Shown piece after piece: positions 24,323 to 32,142 of a DNA stretch of 40,170 nucleotides; positions within the stretch are counted from its first letter, which is position 1; each line of letters starts with the position of its first letter. The translations under genes were made by a program, and so were the position numbers. Below the pieces are notes generated by a model, which was given only the letters and a program-made list of their open reading frames with translations, did not search any database and was not told the DNA's origin. Origin of the DNA: a virus; the IMG/VR virus record IMGVR_UViG_3300027749_000221, positions 1 to 40,170 of that record. The stretch is one strand, 5' to 3'.

Positions 24323-24955
24323 ATGTCAAATTTAGTTGCGTTCTCTGGTTCTAACCTTCCTTCTGTTACTTCACTATCTACTGCACTTCGTTCTTTGGAA
24401 ACAGAAGTTGGTGGCTCTGCTGGCTCTGCGATTCTTAAAATGGATCGTACTGGTCATTGGGTGTTTGGTGCAGGCGAATCTGAAGTAGAATCAGACTCTA
24501 CATGGGCGGTTAATCCGTTCTCTTTCGTACACGGTTTTATTTGCTGGGGTGAAGGTGAAGTTCTAGGTGAAAAGATGGTGGGCATCACTCAACCATTGCC
24601 TGAACTTGACGCTGCGCCTGCTGGCGGTAAGCGTGGATGGGAAACTCAAGTCGGTATGAGCTTAAAATGCTTGTCCGGTGAAGATAAAGGTTTGGAAGTT
24701 CGTTACTCAACTACTTCGGTAGGTGGTAAGCGTTCAGTACAAACTCTTGCAGTTGAAATAGCTACGCAAGTTGACCTAGATCAAGGTAAACCTGTTCCAG
24801 TGATAAATCTAAAGAAAGAATTTTACCAGCATAAAGCGTACGGTAAGATTTACACTCCAGTGTTTGATGTAGTTGAATGGGTTGGCTTAGATGGTGAAAC
24901 TAAGGATGAAGATGGTGTACCAGCGGAGACTGGTAGACGTAGACGGTCTAGTTAA
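24323..24955 (+). CDS. probable ssDNA-binding or recombination accessory protein
   Basis: 210 aa, between the DUF2800 nuclease and the polymerase, where related cassettes carry a DUF2815-type ssDNA-binding protein. Beta-rich, with WVFGAGESEVESDSTWAVNP, FSFVHGFICWGEGEV, GWETQVGMSLKC and YGKIYTPVFDVVEWV, and a basic C-terminal tail (ETGRRRRSS). No enzyme motif. The ssDNA-binding role is from context, not from a recognised motif. A strong terminator follows the stop codon. Confidence 0.55.
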   Translation: MSNLVAFSGSNLPSVTSLSTALRSLETEVGGSAGSAILKMDRTGHWVFGAGESEVESDSTWAVNPFSFVHGFICWGEGEVLGEKMVGITQPLPELDAAPAGGKRGWETQVGMSLKCLSGEDKGLEVRYSTTSVGGKRSVQTLAVEIATQVDLDQGKPVPVINLKKEFYQHKAYGKIYTPVFDVVEWVGLDGETKDEDGVPAETGRRRRSS

Positions 24956-24960
24956 GGAGA

Positions 24961-24986
24961 AGCCCTTTCTCGAAAGGGCTTTTTTA
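24961..24986 (+). terminator. rho-independent terminator
   Basis: Perfect 8-bp stem AGCCCTTT / AAAGGGCT (24961-24968 and 24973-24980) with loop CTCG and then TTTTT, five bases after the 210-aa gene stop. Ends the DUF2800 transcript ahead of the HNH/polymerase genes. Confidence 0.9.
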
Positions 24987-25001
24987 TGGTATAGTTTTAT
25001 A
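24984..25001 (+). promoter_or_regulatory. extended -10 promoter behind a terminator
   Basis: TTATGGTATA (24984-24993) gives TGG followed by TATAGT (24990-24995), an extended -10. Initiation would fall near 25001, the first base of the leader stem. The same ten bases occur at 37151-37160 upstream of the coat gene, also just after a terminator. No good -35 is visible, as is usual for extended -10 promoters. Confidence 0.5.
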
Positions 25002-25082
25002 GTGGCTAGGCTGATCCCCGAAAACTCCTTTAGTAAGAGTCCGCCACTTTAACCTTCACTAACCTAACTAAGGGGATTTTCA
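25001..25082 (+). ncRNA. structured leader upstream of HNH/DNA polymerase
   Basis: AGTGGC (25001-25006) pairs with GCCACT (25043-25048). Inside, ACTCCTT/TAAGAGT (25024-25040, one bulge) forms a hairpin. ATCCCC (25014-25019) is complementary to GGGGAT (25072-25077), the ribosome site of the HNH gene, so alternative folding could hide that site. Candidate cis-regulatory RNA; structure judged by eye. Confidence 0.45.
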
Positions 25083-25571
25083 ATGCTTACTCAGCAGCTA
25101 TTAAAAGATTTATTACATTATGATCCTGATACAGGCGTATTCACTAATTTAGTTAATCGCGGTAAAAGAGCTTTGATTGGCGATCAAGCAGGATATTTAC
25201 ACCCTACGGGATACGTTAAAATTGTGGTTAACCGTAAGCTTTATCGCGCTCATCGTTTAGCGTGGCTTTATATGTATGGAGTTTGGCCTAAAGATCAGCT
25301 AGACCATATCAATAGAATCAGAGATGACAATCGGATTAATAATTTAAGAGAAGCTTCTAATTCTGAAAACCTTCAAAATATGTCTTTAACTTCACGCAAT
25401 ACATCGGGTTATAAAGGCGTTAGTTGGAATAAACGGGAGCGTAAATGGTACGCCAGGATTTATTTAAATTATAAGGAAATCTATTTAGGCTATTTTACTA
25501 ATTTAGATGATGCTGTCGCAGCAAGAAAACAAGCAGAAGAACAATTACATCCTTATAGGCGCGTAGCATGA
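25083..25571 (+). CDS. HNH endonuclease with AP2 DNA-binding domain
   Basis: 162 aa. HNH core: YRAHRLAWLYMYGVWPKDQ, then LDHINRIRDDNRINNLREAS (His of DHIN). The C-terminal AP2-type domain is SGYKGVSWNKRERKWYARIY then YLGYFTNLDDAVAARKQAEE. Free-standing phage homing endonuclease, of a different subtype from the one at 16138. It lies between the ssDNA-binding-type gene and the polymerase, with its own terminator/promoter/leader upstream. The stop overlaps the polymerase start (ATGA), so it is translated with it. Confidence 0.85.
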   Translation: MLTQQLLKDLLHYDPDTGVFTNLVNRGKRALIGDQAGYLHPTGYVKIVVNRKLYRAHRLAWLYMYGVWPKDQLDHINRIRDDNRINNLREASNSENLQNMSLTSRNTSGYKGVSWNKRERKWYARIYLNYKEIYLGYFTNLDDAVAARKQAEEQLHPYRRVA

Positions 25572-27445
25572 CTATGCTATTTATCGATTTTGAAACAAAG
25601 AGCGCCTGTGACTTGAAGAAGCATGGGGTTTACAATTACGCGCAAGACAGAAGCACTGAGGTGCTGTGCATGTCTTACGCATTTGATGATGACGTTCTAA
25701 CTTGGACACCGGATCAACCATTTCCTGAGGCTGTCAGAAATTACAAAGGTGAGATACGCGCGCATAGCGCTACCTTTGAGCGCCTAATTTTTTGGTATGC
25801 GTTAGGCATTAACTTTAAGCTGGAACAATTCTACTGCACGGCTACCCAAGCTAGGGCTAACTGCCTCCCCGGTAGTCTTGAAGATATTGGTAGGGCTATG
25901 TCCGCTAAGATGAAGAAAGATCATCGAGGCAAACAGCTAATCCGTCAGTGTTGCGTTCCTCCTTATAATACTGCGTTATTGCCTGAGCTGATTCATTACT
26001 GTGAACAAGACGTGCGGGCTATGCGTGAGATTAGTCTAGCGCTACGTCAGTTAGATGCTGATGAACTGCTTGACTATCATATTAATGAGCGCATCAACGA
26101 TAGGGGTTTGCTAATCGATGTGCCGTTATGTCATGCTGCTATTGGTTACGCTACGGCTGAACTGGAGGACATCCAGACGTTAGTGAAAGATATTACAGGT
26201 ATTAGCTCGGCTAGATCGCCAAAGCTTAAACAGTGGGTAGCTGACCGTATGGATCCTGAACTGATGATGGTTGAGGATAAGTTGTCACTCAACAAAAATG
26301 TTCGTACTGCCTTACTGCAACTTGATCTACCTGATGAAGTATTAGATGTTGTTCAATGTATCGATGACATTAGTGCTTCCTCGGTGGCTAAGTTCAAGCG
26401 TATGGGTGAGCTGGCTGACGTTGAAGATCACCGCGTCCGTGGTGCGTTTGTTTTTAATGGTGGCTCGGCTACTGGCCGTGCTTCATCGTATGGCGTTCAG
26501 CTTCAGAACATGGCTCGTGTGTGTGCTAAAGACCCTGTTGCGGTGCGTAAAGCTATGATGGCTGGTGATTCCTTAAGCGCGTTCGGCAATCGTGTGACAG
26601 ACGTGCTGAAGGGCATGATACGTCCTGCTATCATCCCTGCACTCGGCAATGTTCTGATCGTAGCTGACTGGGCGGGTATTGAAGCACGGTGTAATCCTTG
26701 GTTATCTAATCATGTGGCCTCGGAAGCTAAGCTGGACATCTTCCGATCCGGTGGCGATGTGTATGTCGAGAACGCTAAGTCAACTTTCAACACGAAAGAA
26801 GTCACCAAAGAGCAACGTTTCATTGGTAAGGTGCAAGAACTCGCTTTAGGTTATTCCGGTGGAACTGGCGCTTTTGCGTCAATGGCTAGAATCTATGGGC
26901 TTAACATGCCCGAATACCAAATCAAGCGCATGATTAATGGGTGGCGTGTGGCTAATCCGTGGTGTATCCCGTATGGCCAAGAGTTAGAGCGCGCTTACAT
27001 GAGCGCAATGCGTCATAAAGGGCATGAGTTCTCTGCTGGTCGGGTAACGTATTTGTTTGATGGTGAGCATCTGTGGTATATTCTTCCGTCTAGGAGAGTG
27101 TTGAATTACCCATTCGCTCGGATTGAAGATGGCGCTGTCACTTACCTTAAAGCCGCGTTCAAGCCTGCTTCTGACGCTGTTGAATGGCCTCGCGCTAGAC
27201 TATGGCAAGGTATAGCACAAGAAAACTGCGCTCAAGCTACTGCAAATGATTTATTAAGGTATTCACTTCGGCAGTTGGATGGCGTTATAGCGCACATCCA
27301 TGATGAAATCGTTGTCGAGTGTAGAGAAGATGAAGCTGAAAACATAACAAAAAGAATGACATCCAGCATGTGCAGTGCGCCAGTTTGGGCTGAAGGACTA
27401 CCACTGGATGTCGAAATAGCAACAATGTATCGATATGGAAAATAA
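25568..27445 (+). CDS. DNA polymerase, family A, with 3'-5' exonuclease
   Basis: 625 aa. Exonuclease motif I FIDFETKS (D7, E9), later HSATFERLIFWYA and YCEQDVRAMREI (Exo III-like). Polymerase motif A VLIVADWAGIEAR (Asp near 367; the usual DYSQIELR is altered), motif B RFIGKVQELALGYSGG (about 417-432), motif C IAHIHDEIVVE (HDE near 578). Replicates the phage genome. The length and compact exonuclease are typical of phages with DUF2800/VRR-NUC/SNF2 cassettes. Overlaps the HNH stop and the primase-helicase start, giving a tight operon. Confidence 0.92.
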   Translation: MTMLFIDFETKSACDLKKHGVYNYAQDRSTEVLCMSYAFDDDVLTWTPDQPFPEAVRNYKGEIRAHSATFERLIFWYALGINFKLEQFYCTATQARANCLPGSLEDIGRAMSAKMKKDHRGKQLIRQCCVPPYNTALLPELIHYCEQDVRAMREISLALRQLDADELLDYHINERINDRGLLIDVPLCHAAIGYATAELEDIQTLVKDITGISSARSPKLKQWVADRMDPELMMVEDKLSLNKNVRTALLQLDLPDEVLDVVQCIDDISASSVAKFKRMGELADVEDHRVRGAFVFNGGSATGRASSYGVQLQNMARVCAKDPVAVRKAMMAGDSLSAFGNRVTDVLKGMIRPAIIPALGNVLIVADWAGIEARCNPWLSNHVASEAKLDIFRSGGDVYVENAKSTFNTKEVTKEQRFIGKVQELALGYSGGTGAFASMARIYGLNMPEYQIKRMINGWRVANPWCIPYGQELERAYMSAMRHKGHEFSAGRVTYLFDGEHLWYILPSRRVLNYPFARIEDGAVTYLKAAFKPASDAVEWPRARLWQGIAQENCAQATANDLLRYSLRQLDGVIAHIHDEIVVECREDEAENITKRMTSSMCSAPVWAEGLPLDVEIATMYRYGK

Positions 27446-29744
27446 AATGAACTTTATTGACTACCTAATTAGTATAGCTCCTTCTGAAGAAACAGTATTA
27501 TTCGTTAAGCAAATTCCTAAACCTGATCTTTTTCATGCAGATGGAGCGCAAAAATGCACATGGCCTGCCTATCTTCCTTCTAAGTATGACGGTAAAGGTG
27601 CTTGGTATTGTAACACCGCCAGCTTCATCCTCAAACGCTTTAAAGACGGCAAACCGAGTGCTTCTGCAACTAATTGTGAGTTGGTGGCGTTCTTGGTGCT
27701 GGACGATGTTGGTACGAAATCAAAAATTCCTGATCTAGCACCGACTTGGATCATGGAAACCTCGCCTGGCAACTATCAATATGGCTACACCTTTAGCCTT
27801 GAAGATCAACCGACAAAAGGAAATTTCAGTGCAGCTATTAAATCTATTGCTAGTGCGGGCTATACAGATGGTGGGGCTATTAATGCTGTGCGTAATTTTC
27901 GGCTTCCAAACAGTGTTAATCATAAGCCTGATCGTGGCGGCTTTCTTTCTCGGTTAGTGTCGTTCAATCCTGAAAGAGAGTTCACCCTTCCGCAAATCTG
28001 TGACGCATTAGGTGTTACTCCTGCGGAAGCAGACACCGCCAGCGTGAAGCGTATCGACTTATTAGATGATGGCACTGATGACGTGCTGACTTGGCTTGTT
28101 GGGCGTGGTGATGTCATCGAGGGTGCTAATGGTGAAGGCTGGGTTGGAGTGACGTGCATCAACGCTGGCGCTCACTCGGACGGTAATCCTATGGCGCGGT
28201 ATCATCCGGTTAATCGCTCTTACATGTGCTTCCATGAGTCCTGCCAACATCTTGACAGTAAGACCTATCTTGAGTGGGTACAGGCTGAAGGAGGGCCTAA
28301 GCATACACATGGCTTGCGTGAAGAATTGTTAGCGTCAGTTATGAATGACACCCTAGCCAAGTTAGAACCGTCCGACATGTTCACTAATGATGCAATTACC
28401 GCCATCGCTGAAGTAGATCGTAAGGAGTTAGGCAGACTGGAAAAAAAAGACTGGTTTAGCAGGTTTGCGTACATCCAAGTGGATGAGTCCTATTTTGACT
28501 TGCAAGCTAGACGTGAAGTCAGCAGGGCTACTTTCAACGCCTTGTTTCGTCATGTTGAGTGCAAGTCCATACACTCAGGCCGTAAGATAGAAGCGTCTAT
28601 TTGCTATGACGAGAACAGACAAGCGATGGGCGCTCATGCTTTAGTTGGCATCACCTATGCGGCAGGCGATACGATGCTGACCGCGCTTGATGGTGACATG
28701 TACGGTAATCGCTGGCGTGACGCACGTCCTGATGTGTCGGGTAAAGCTGGCAATGTCACCCGTTGGCTTGACCACTGCAAGACCTTAGTGCCTAATGAAG
28801 CTGAATTGGCGCATATCTTCAACGTCATGGCGTATAAAGTACAGCACCCTAACGTTAAGATCAACCACGCCATTCTGCACGGTGGCGATCAAGGAGCTGG
28901 AAAGGATACCATGTACGCGCCGTTCATTTGGGCGGTGTGTGGCCCTCACCTTAAGAACCGAGGCTTGGTTGATAACGATGGTATTGCTTCACAGTTTGGT
29001 TACGCCCTTGAGTCAGAAATCCTTATCATTAACGAACTAAAAGAACCGGACGCTAAAGAAAGACGTTCGTTAGCCAACAAACTCAAGCCAGTCATTGCAG
29101 CGCCACCAGAAACCTTAACGATCAACAGGAAGGGCTTGCACCCGTATGATATGGTCAATCGTATCTTCGTGCTAGCGTTCTCTAATGATCCCGTCCCTAT
29201 TCAGTTGGAGTCACAAGACAGACGATGGTTCTGCGTTTGGTCACACGCCCCTCGCATGTGTCCGGAAGAAGCACGGTCTATGTGGGACTGGTTCAAGACC
29301 GGAGGCGGCTATGAAGCCATAGCGTCTTGGTTGCTGGTGCGCGACGTTAGCGCGTTCAACCCTGGTGCTACACCCATGATGACGGAGTTCAAACTGAACC
29401 TAGTTGAGCAGGGCATGTCAACTGCCGAGTCGTACCTAGTTGACTTGATGCGCTTGCGTGTCGGAGAGTTTGCATCGGGAGTGATAGCGTCTCCCTTCCA
29501 TGCGCTTTGTGATCGTTTAGCTAATAGCGCACCAGGTAATGTTAAGGTTCCTCAAGCTGCACTACTTCACGCCCTTAAAGAGGCTGGCTGGAATGATATG
29601 GGCCGTATTGCATCAAGGGAATTTACCACACAAAAACATATTTACACCGCCCCTAATGACGAAGCAATTAACGCGCTGAGTAAGTCAGACCTTAGAAGAA
29701 TGGTTGAGCCGGACAGAAACAGAAAATTGACACTTGTCAATTAG
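27435..29744 (+). CDS. primase-helicase (RepB-like primase, Zn motif, SF3 helicase)
   Basis: 769 aa. Residues ~85-165 (LVAFLVLDDVGTK, WIMETSPGNYQYGY, AVRNFRLPNSVNHKP) resemble archaeo-eukaryotic/RepB-type primases, the Asp pair being the likely metal site. Residues ~240-285 have a C/H-rich patch (VTCINAGAH, MCFHESCQH). The C-terminal helicase has Walker A GGDQGAGKDT (about 482-491), Walker B EILIINELKE and RIFVLAFSNDPVPIQ, as in DUF5906/VapE-like SF3 helicases. Supplies priming and unwinding for the adjacent polymerase. Starts 11 nt inside polA; an ATG at 27447 is an alternative start. Confidence 0.8.
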   Translation: MENKMNFIDYLISIAPSEETVLFVKQIPKPDLFHADGAQKCTWPAYLPSKYDGKGAWYCNTASFILKRFKDGKPSASATNCELVAFLVLDDVGTKSKIPDLAPTWIMETSPGNYQYGYTFSLEDQPTKGNFSAAIKSIASAGYTDGGAINAVRNFRLPNSVNHKPDRGGFLSRLVSFNPEREFTLPQICDALGVTPAEADTASVKRIDLLDDGTDDVLTWLVGRGDVIEGANGEGWVGVTCINAGAHSDGNPMARYHPVNRSYMCFHESCQHLDSKTYLEWVQAEGGPKHTHGLREELLASVMNDTLAKLEPSDMFTNDAITAIAEVDRKELGRLEKKDWFSRFAYIQVDESYFDLQARREVSRATFNALFRHVECKSIHSGRKIEASICYDENRQAMGAHALVGITYAAGDTMLTALDGDMYGNRWRDARPDVSGKAGNVTRWLDHCKTLVPNEAELAHIFNVMAYKVQHPNVKINHAILHGGDQGAGKDTMYAPFIWAVCGPHLKNRGLVDNDGIASQFGYALESEILIINELKEPDAKERRSLANKLKPVIAAPPETLTINRKGLHPYDMVNRIFVLAFSNDPVPIQLESQDRRWFCVWSHAPRMCPEEARSMWDWFKTGGGYEAIASWLLVRDVSAFNPGATPMMTEFKLNLVEQGMSTAESYLVDLMRLRVGEFASGVIASPFHALCDRLANSAPGNVKVPQAALLHALKEAGWNDMGRIASREFTTQKHIYTAPNDEAINALSKSDLRRMVEPDRNRKLTLVN

Positions 29745-30037
29745 AAATCTGAAATTTTTGAAAACCAAATCCAATCGGATTAAATTGGGTTTGGTCTAGA
29801 AATAGTTGGGAATTTTAACTTTTAGCTTGATGGAGCATTCAGCCTACGGATTTTATCAGTGGCTTTTTAGTATCGATTCGCTATCAAATCCAAGCGGGAA
29901 TTTAATCGATTTTAAGCGCGTTCTTTTTTAAGGCTATGTAAGTATTACTTTTACATTATCGGGCCTTAAAACGTGTTTTTTAAGGTTAGCTTGTTTGATT
30001 AATAGCTAGGTTATAGACTGGAATACTGGAACACAAG
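29745..30037. other. gene-free stretch with two inverted repeats
   Basis: No ORF with coding character in this region (gene-free to 30092). Hairpin 1: ACCAAATCCAAT / ATTGGGTTTGGT (29764-29775, 29784-29795), 12 bp with one G-T pair. Hairpin 2: TTTTAAGGC / GCCTTAAAA (29926-29934, 29963-29971) enclosing TGTAA/TTACA and followed by CGTGTTTTTT; it could end the + strand replication transcript. Either may be a terminator; neither is classical. Confidence 0.5.
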
Positions 30038-30039
30038 AC

Positions 30040-30066
30040 AAAAAAAAGGCCGCTTATTAGGCGGCC
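30040..30066 (-). terminator. rho-independent terminator of the small early - strand operon
   Basis: Read on the - strand: GGCCGC (30066-30061), 7-nt loop, GCGGCC (30053-30048), then eight T. Lies 27 nt after the stop of the RHH gene. On the + strand there is no T run, so it acts in one direction. Confidence 0.9.
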
Positions 30067-30092
30067 GTGTTAAGTTATTAAGTTAAATTAGT

Positions 30093-30251
30093 CTAAGGTG
30101 TATCGTTAAAATGTTTGGTTAAAAGGTACTGTATCAATTTACTTTTATTTTTCATATCTTTTAACCGCCGCACTTGCCACCTTTTTAAGCTAAAAGTTGC
30201 AAGTATGTTTTTTTCATCATCTGGTATTGATGGTCTACCTGGTAACTTCAT
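30093..30251 (-). CDS. small ribbon-helix-helix-like protein, 52 aa
   Basis: MKLPGRPSIPDDEKNILATF then SLKRWQVRRLKDMKNKSKLI. The strand-helix-helix pattern (ATFSLKRWQVRRLKDM...SKLIQYLL) and basic character fit an Arc/CopG RHH DNA-binding protein. Strong ribosome site AGGAGA eight bases before the ATG. Last gene before the terminator. May regulate early promoters such as the one at 31375. Confidence 0.6.
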   Translation of the reverse strand: MKLPGRPSIPDDEKNILATFSLKRWQVRRLKDMKNKSKLIQYLLTKHFNDTP

Positions 30252-30252
30252 T

Positions 30253-30390
30253 TTAAAATCTCCTTTTATCTATAATTTCATAAATTTTATTTATATCTTT
30301 ATTAAAAATTGAACTAAAATAATTTTTAGCACAATAATAACCATCAGACTCTAGTGTAATAGTAAAATTCTTATAAATTGTATAAAACAT
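30253..30390 (-). CDS. tiny early protein, 45 aa
   Basis: MFYTIYKNFTITLESDGYYC then AKNYFSSIFNKDINKIYEII. The stop lies in the leader of the RHH gene, whose AGGAGA is inside its last codons. Pattern GYYCA...S...IDKR is typical of small phage accessory proteins that occur beside regulators. No function known. Its ATG lies just 5 nt beyond the clamp-like gene, supporting co-expression. Confidence 0.5.
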   Translation of the reverse strand: MFYTIYKNFTITLESDGYYCAKNYFSSIFNKDINKIYEIIDKRRF

Positions 30391-30394
30391 AATC

Positions 30395-30949
30395 TTATAA
30401 CCTACAAGGCATGATTACGTAAATAATGTCGTTTGCTTTAGCAGGCATAAAATAACCGGCCAGCTCAAAACTATATAATCTTTTAGGCGTGGTATTATCA
30501 AAATATTTACCTATCGCATCATTAGCAATGGCTACATATGCCCAGTCGAATTGATGTTGGATAGAGTTTAAATTTTTATCGTGGTCATTTAACTTGATAG
30601 GGTCAATTATCTTTTTAAACCCCGGATATACATGATCAATAGGCGTAAATACTTCGACTTGGTTCATACATTGCAGCTGGTATTGATTATTAATTAATGC
30701 GATGTTACATTCCATGTTTTCATGTTTTGTTCCAACTTTTTTTAATAAAGCTTTAATCGTATCACCTGGCACGATAAGATGCTCATGCTCGGATGGAATA
30801 CTGTTGGCATAGGTGTATAAATGGCATAGCATATGACCATTTGATCCGGTAATATGTGTTGTAGTGATGTTTAATCCGTTAAGATAAAACCTTGTATCCG
30901 GTTTTTTAGGTGTTGCGCTTAGTGCCAGTCTTAAGTCTTTAATTTTCAT
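30395..30949 (-). CDS. beta sliding clamp-like phage protein
   Basis: 184 aa. MKIKDLRLALSATPKKPDTR, FYLNGLNITTTHITGSNGHM, LIVPGDTIKALLKKVG and VFTPIDHVYPGFKKIID match the layout of one DnaN-like clamp module (GHML, IPxxTIKALL, PIDxxYPxxxxII). Bacterial clamps have three such modules (~370 aa); this has about one and a half. It could act as a minimal clamp or a clamp mimic for the phage polymerase. Leader has (ACTAA)n and AAAAGAGAAACTAAAATG. Confidence 0.5.
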   Translation of the reverse strand: MKIKDLRLALSATPKKPDTRFYLNGLNITTTHITGSNGHMLCHLYTYANSIPSEHEHLIVPGDTIKALLKKVGTKHENMECNIALINNQYQLQCMNQVEVFTPIDHVYPGFKKIIDPIKLNDHDKNLNSIQHQFDWAYVAIANDAIGKYFDNTTPKRLYSFELAGYFMPAKANDIIYVIMPCRL

Positions 30950-30983
30950 TTTAGTTTCTCTTTTAGTTTAGTTTAGTGAGTGA

Positions 30984-31139
30984 TTAAGATAAGGCAACAA
31001 GCAATTTACAGATTAGGCGTATGCCGCCAATAAATATCAACGCGCTTGTTGCCGCTAAAATGTAAATTTTTAAGTCGATTGTTGGTATCGCGTTTGCTTT
31101 TAAAGTTATTCTTTCGTTATTAATAATGTATTTTTTCAT
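30984..31139 (-). CDS. small membrane protein, 51 aa
   Basis: MKKYIINNERITLKANAIPT, then one or two hydrophobic stretches (IYILAATSALIFIGGIRLI, CKLLVALS). Sits between the 63-aa gene and the clamp-like gene on the same strand. No Shine-Dalgarno stronger than the A-rich/GAGC leader. Function unknown; possibly an inner-membrane early protein acting on the host. Confidence 0.45.
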   Translation of the reverse strand: MKKYIINNERITLKANAIPTIDLKIYILAATSALIFIGGIRLICKLLVALS

Positions 31140-31151
31140 TGTTTTAAGCTC

Positions 31152-31343
31152 TTATATGGTAATAGATATATTACCGTTTGAGTTGGCATAGTAGCCAACA
31201 AATGAGCCTTTGCGGGTTCTTACGGTTCCGGTTGAATAATGTCTGCCATCAAGGTAGACACCGTAATTGTTACAATCTGGTATTAGTACCAGATTGCCTG
31301 GTAAATAAGACAATGAGAGTTTGTTAATTTTGTATGATTTCAT
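31152..31343 (-). CDS. small early protein, 63 aa
   Basis: First gene after the - strand promoter at 31375-31403. MKSYKINKLSLSYLPGNLVL, then CNNYGVYLDGRHYSTGTVRT and a beta-rich end (GSFVGYYANSNGNISITI). Leader AAAGAGAAAAACTATG resembles that of the clamp-like gene. Soluble, basic and not recognised. Being first to be transcribed, a host-takeover role is possible but not shown. Confidence 0.6.
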   Translation of the reverse strand: MKSYKINKLSLSYLPGNLVLIPDCNNYGVYLDGRHYSTGTVRTRKGSFVGYYANSNGNISITI

Positions 31344-31374
31344 AGTTTTTCTCTTTTTGGTTGATGTGGGTTAA

Positions 31375-31403
31375 ATAATAAAACTATTTAGTTTTAATGT
31401 AAA
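31375..31403 (-). promoter_or_regulatory. sigma70 promoter of the small early - strand operon
   Basis: On the - strand: TTTACA (31403-31398), exactly 17 nt, TATTAT (31380-31375); start near 31368, 25 nt before the 63-aa gene. The first iteron (31425-31440) lies just upstream of the -35, well placed for a regulator. Confidence 0.75.
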
Positions 31404-31424
31404 TAAATCTTTTACAAATATTTG

Positions 31425-31756
31425 TGTATGCAATGTAAGTTAAATGTAAGCAGTCAAAATAGGTGTAATTGCATACACGCGCGCCCATTATTGGCGGGGC
31501 TTTAAACCTATTGTATATAATGTAAGTAGATAGTTAATACTTTAATTTTTAAAATAATATAATATAATAGTTTTATTATTACAGGAAAAAAATGTTATCA
31601 GCCACCGACTTTTTTTTGATGCAAACATTGCTTACATTGCATACATTTTAAAATGCCACGCTTACTGGTCCCATCTAATGTATGCAATGTAAGCTATCAA
31701 AAACAAATAGCTTACATTGCATACATTTTTAATCGTGTACTAAATCGTGGCATTTT
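31425..31756. other. iteron cluster, candidate replication origin or operator
   Basis: A 16-mer TGTATGCAATGTAAGC occurs exactly at 31679-31694 (+), 31630-31645 (-) and 31710-31725 (-), with T as last base at 31425-31440 (+), and as TGTATATAATGTAAGT at 31512-31527. Parts occur at 31443-31452 and 31465-31478. An AT-only-like tract (31531-31580) lies among them. AAAATGCCACG (31650-31660) and CGTGGCATTTT (31746-31756) form an outer inverted repeat. Repeats plus an AT-rich segment in a gene-free region next to a promoter fit an origin or a multi-site operator. A 19-codon ORF at 31592 with AGGA before it is probably chance. Confidence 0.65.
31677..31727. repeat. perfect inverted repeat with 20-bp arms
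   Basis: Arms AATGTATGCAATGTAAGCTA (31677-31696) and its exact reverse complement (31708-31727) separated by 11 nt (TCAAAAACAAA). It contains two of the iterons head to head. Could form a cruciform or bind a dimer of dimers. Confidence 0.9.
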
Positions 31757-32142
31757 ATAAAGCACCGATGCAAAACATTAATGATAACAATAACTTGCGA
31801 TGCTATTCAAGTCCTGTCTCCGGTCTTGAATGGGTACCAGACTCAATACTCAAACCCTAAACTGTATATGATTCAATAGCTTAGACTAGAATGGTATGGC
31901 ATAACATATCTCGGTATGTTTGATGGGGGGGATATAAGGGGATTTTGAACCGTCCGTTGACCATGTCCACCCCCCTCAGTAAAATTTTTTTAAAAAATAA
32001 TTAGGCACCTCAGTAAATTTTTTATTTTTTCTGGTTTTAGCTACCCGCTTAAAAATTTTTTAAAAATTAAATGGTGAAGATGTAAAAAACTTTACTACTA
32101 AATGGAAATGATGTTAAATACAACTTTACACAAGGACAGACG
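31757..32142. promoter_or_regulatory. gene-free region upstream of the terminase, partly conserved in the second copy
   Basis: ATTCAAG/CTTGAAT forms an inverted repeat at about 31806-31831. From 31925 a G7 run, then ATATAAGGGGATTTT, a C6 run (31970-31975) and CAGTAAAATTTTTTT correspond in order to 38950-39030 upstream of the second terminase copy (G run, TATGAGGGGGATTT, C5, CAGTAAATTTTTT). Conservation of this order in diverged DNA suggests a functional element, perhaps terminator or packaging signal. No clear promoter was found; the TerS ribosome site is AAGGAC. Confidence 0.5.

Noticed and set aside
28062-29040. Several 60-80 codon ORFs antisense or out of frame within the primase-helicase gene
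   Set aside because: They overlap a strongly supported gene, lack ribosome sites and show no recognisable domain.
31425-31756. CRISPR array
   Set aside because: Repeats are in both orientations, unequal in spacing and without regular spacers; no cas genes are present.
31780-31860. tRNA-like segment around TTCAAGTCC and GGTACCA
   Set aside because: No T-stem, anticodon arm or acceptor pairing could be built on either strand.
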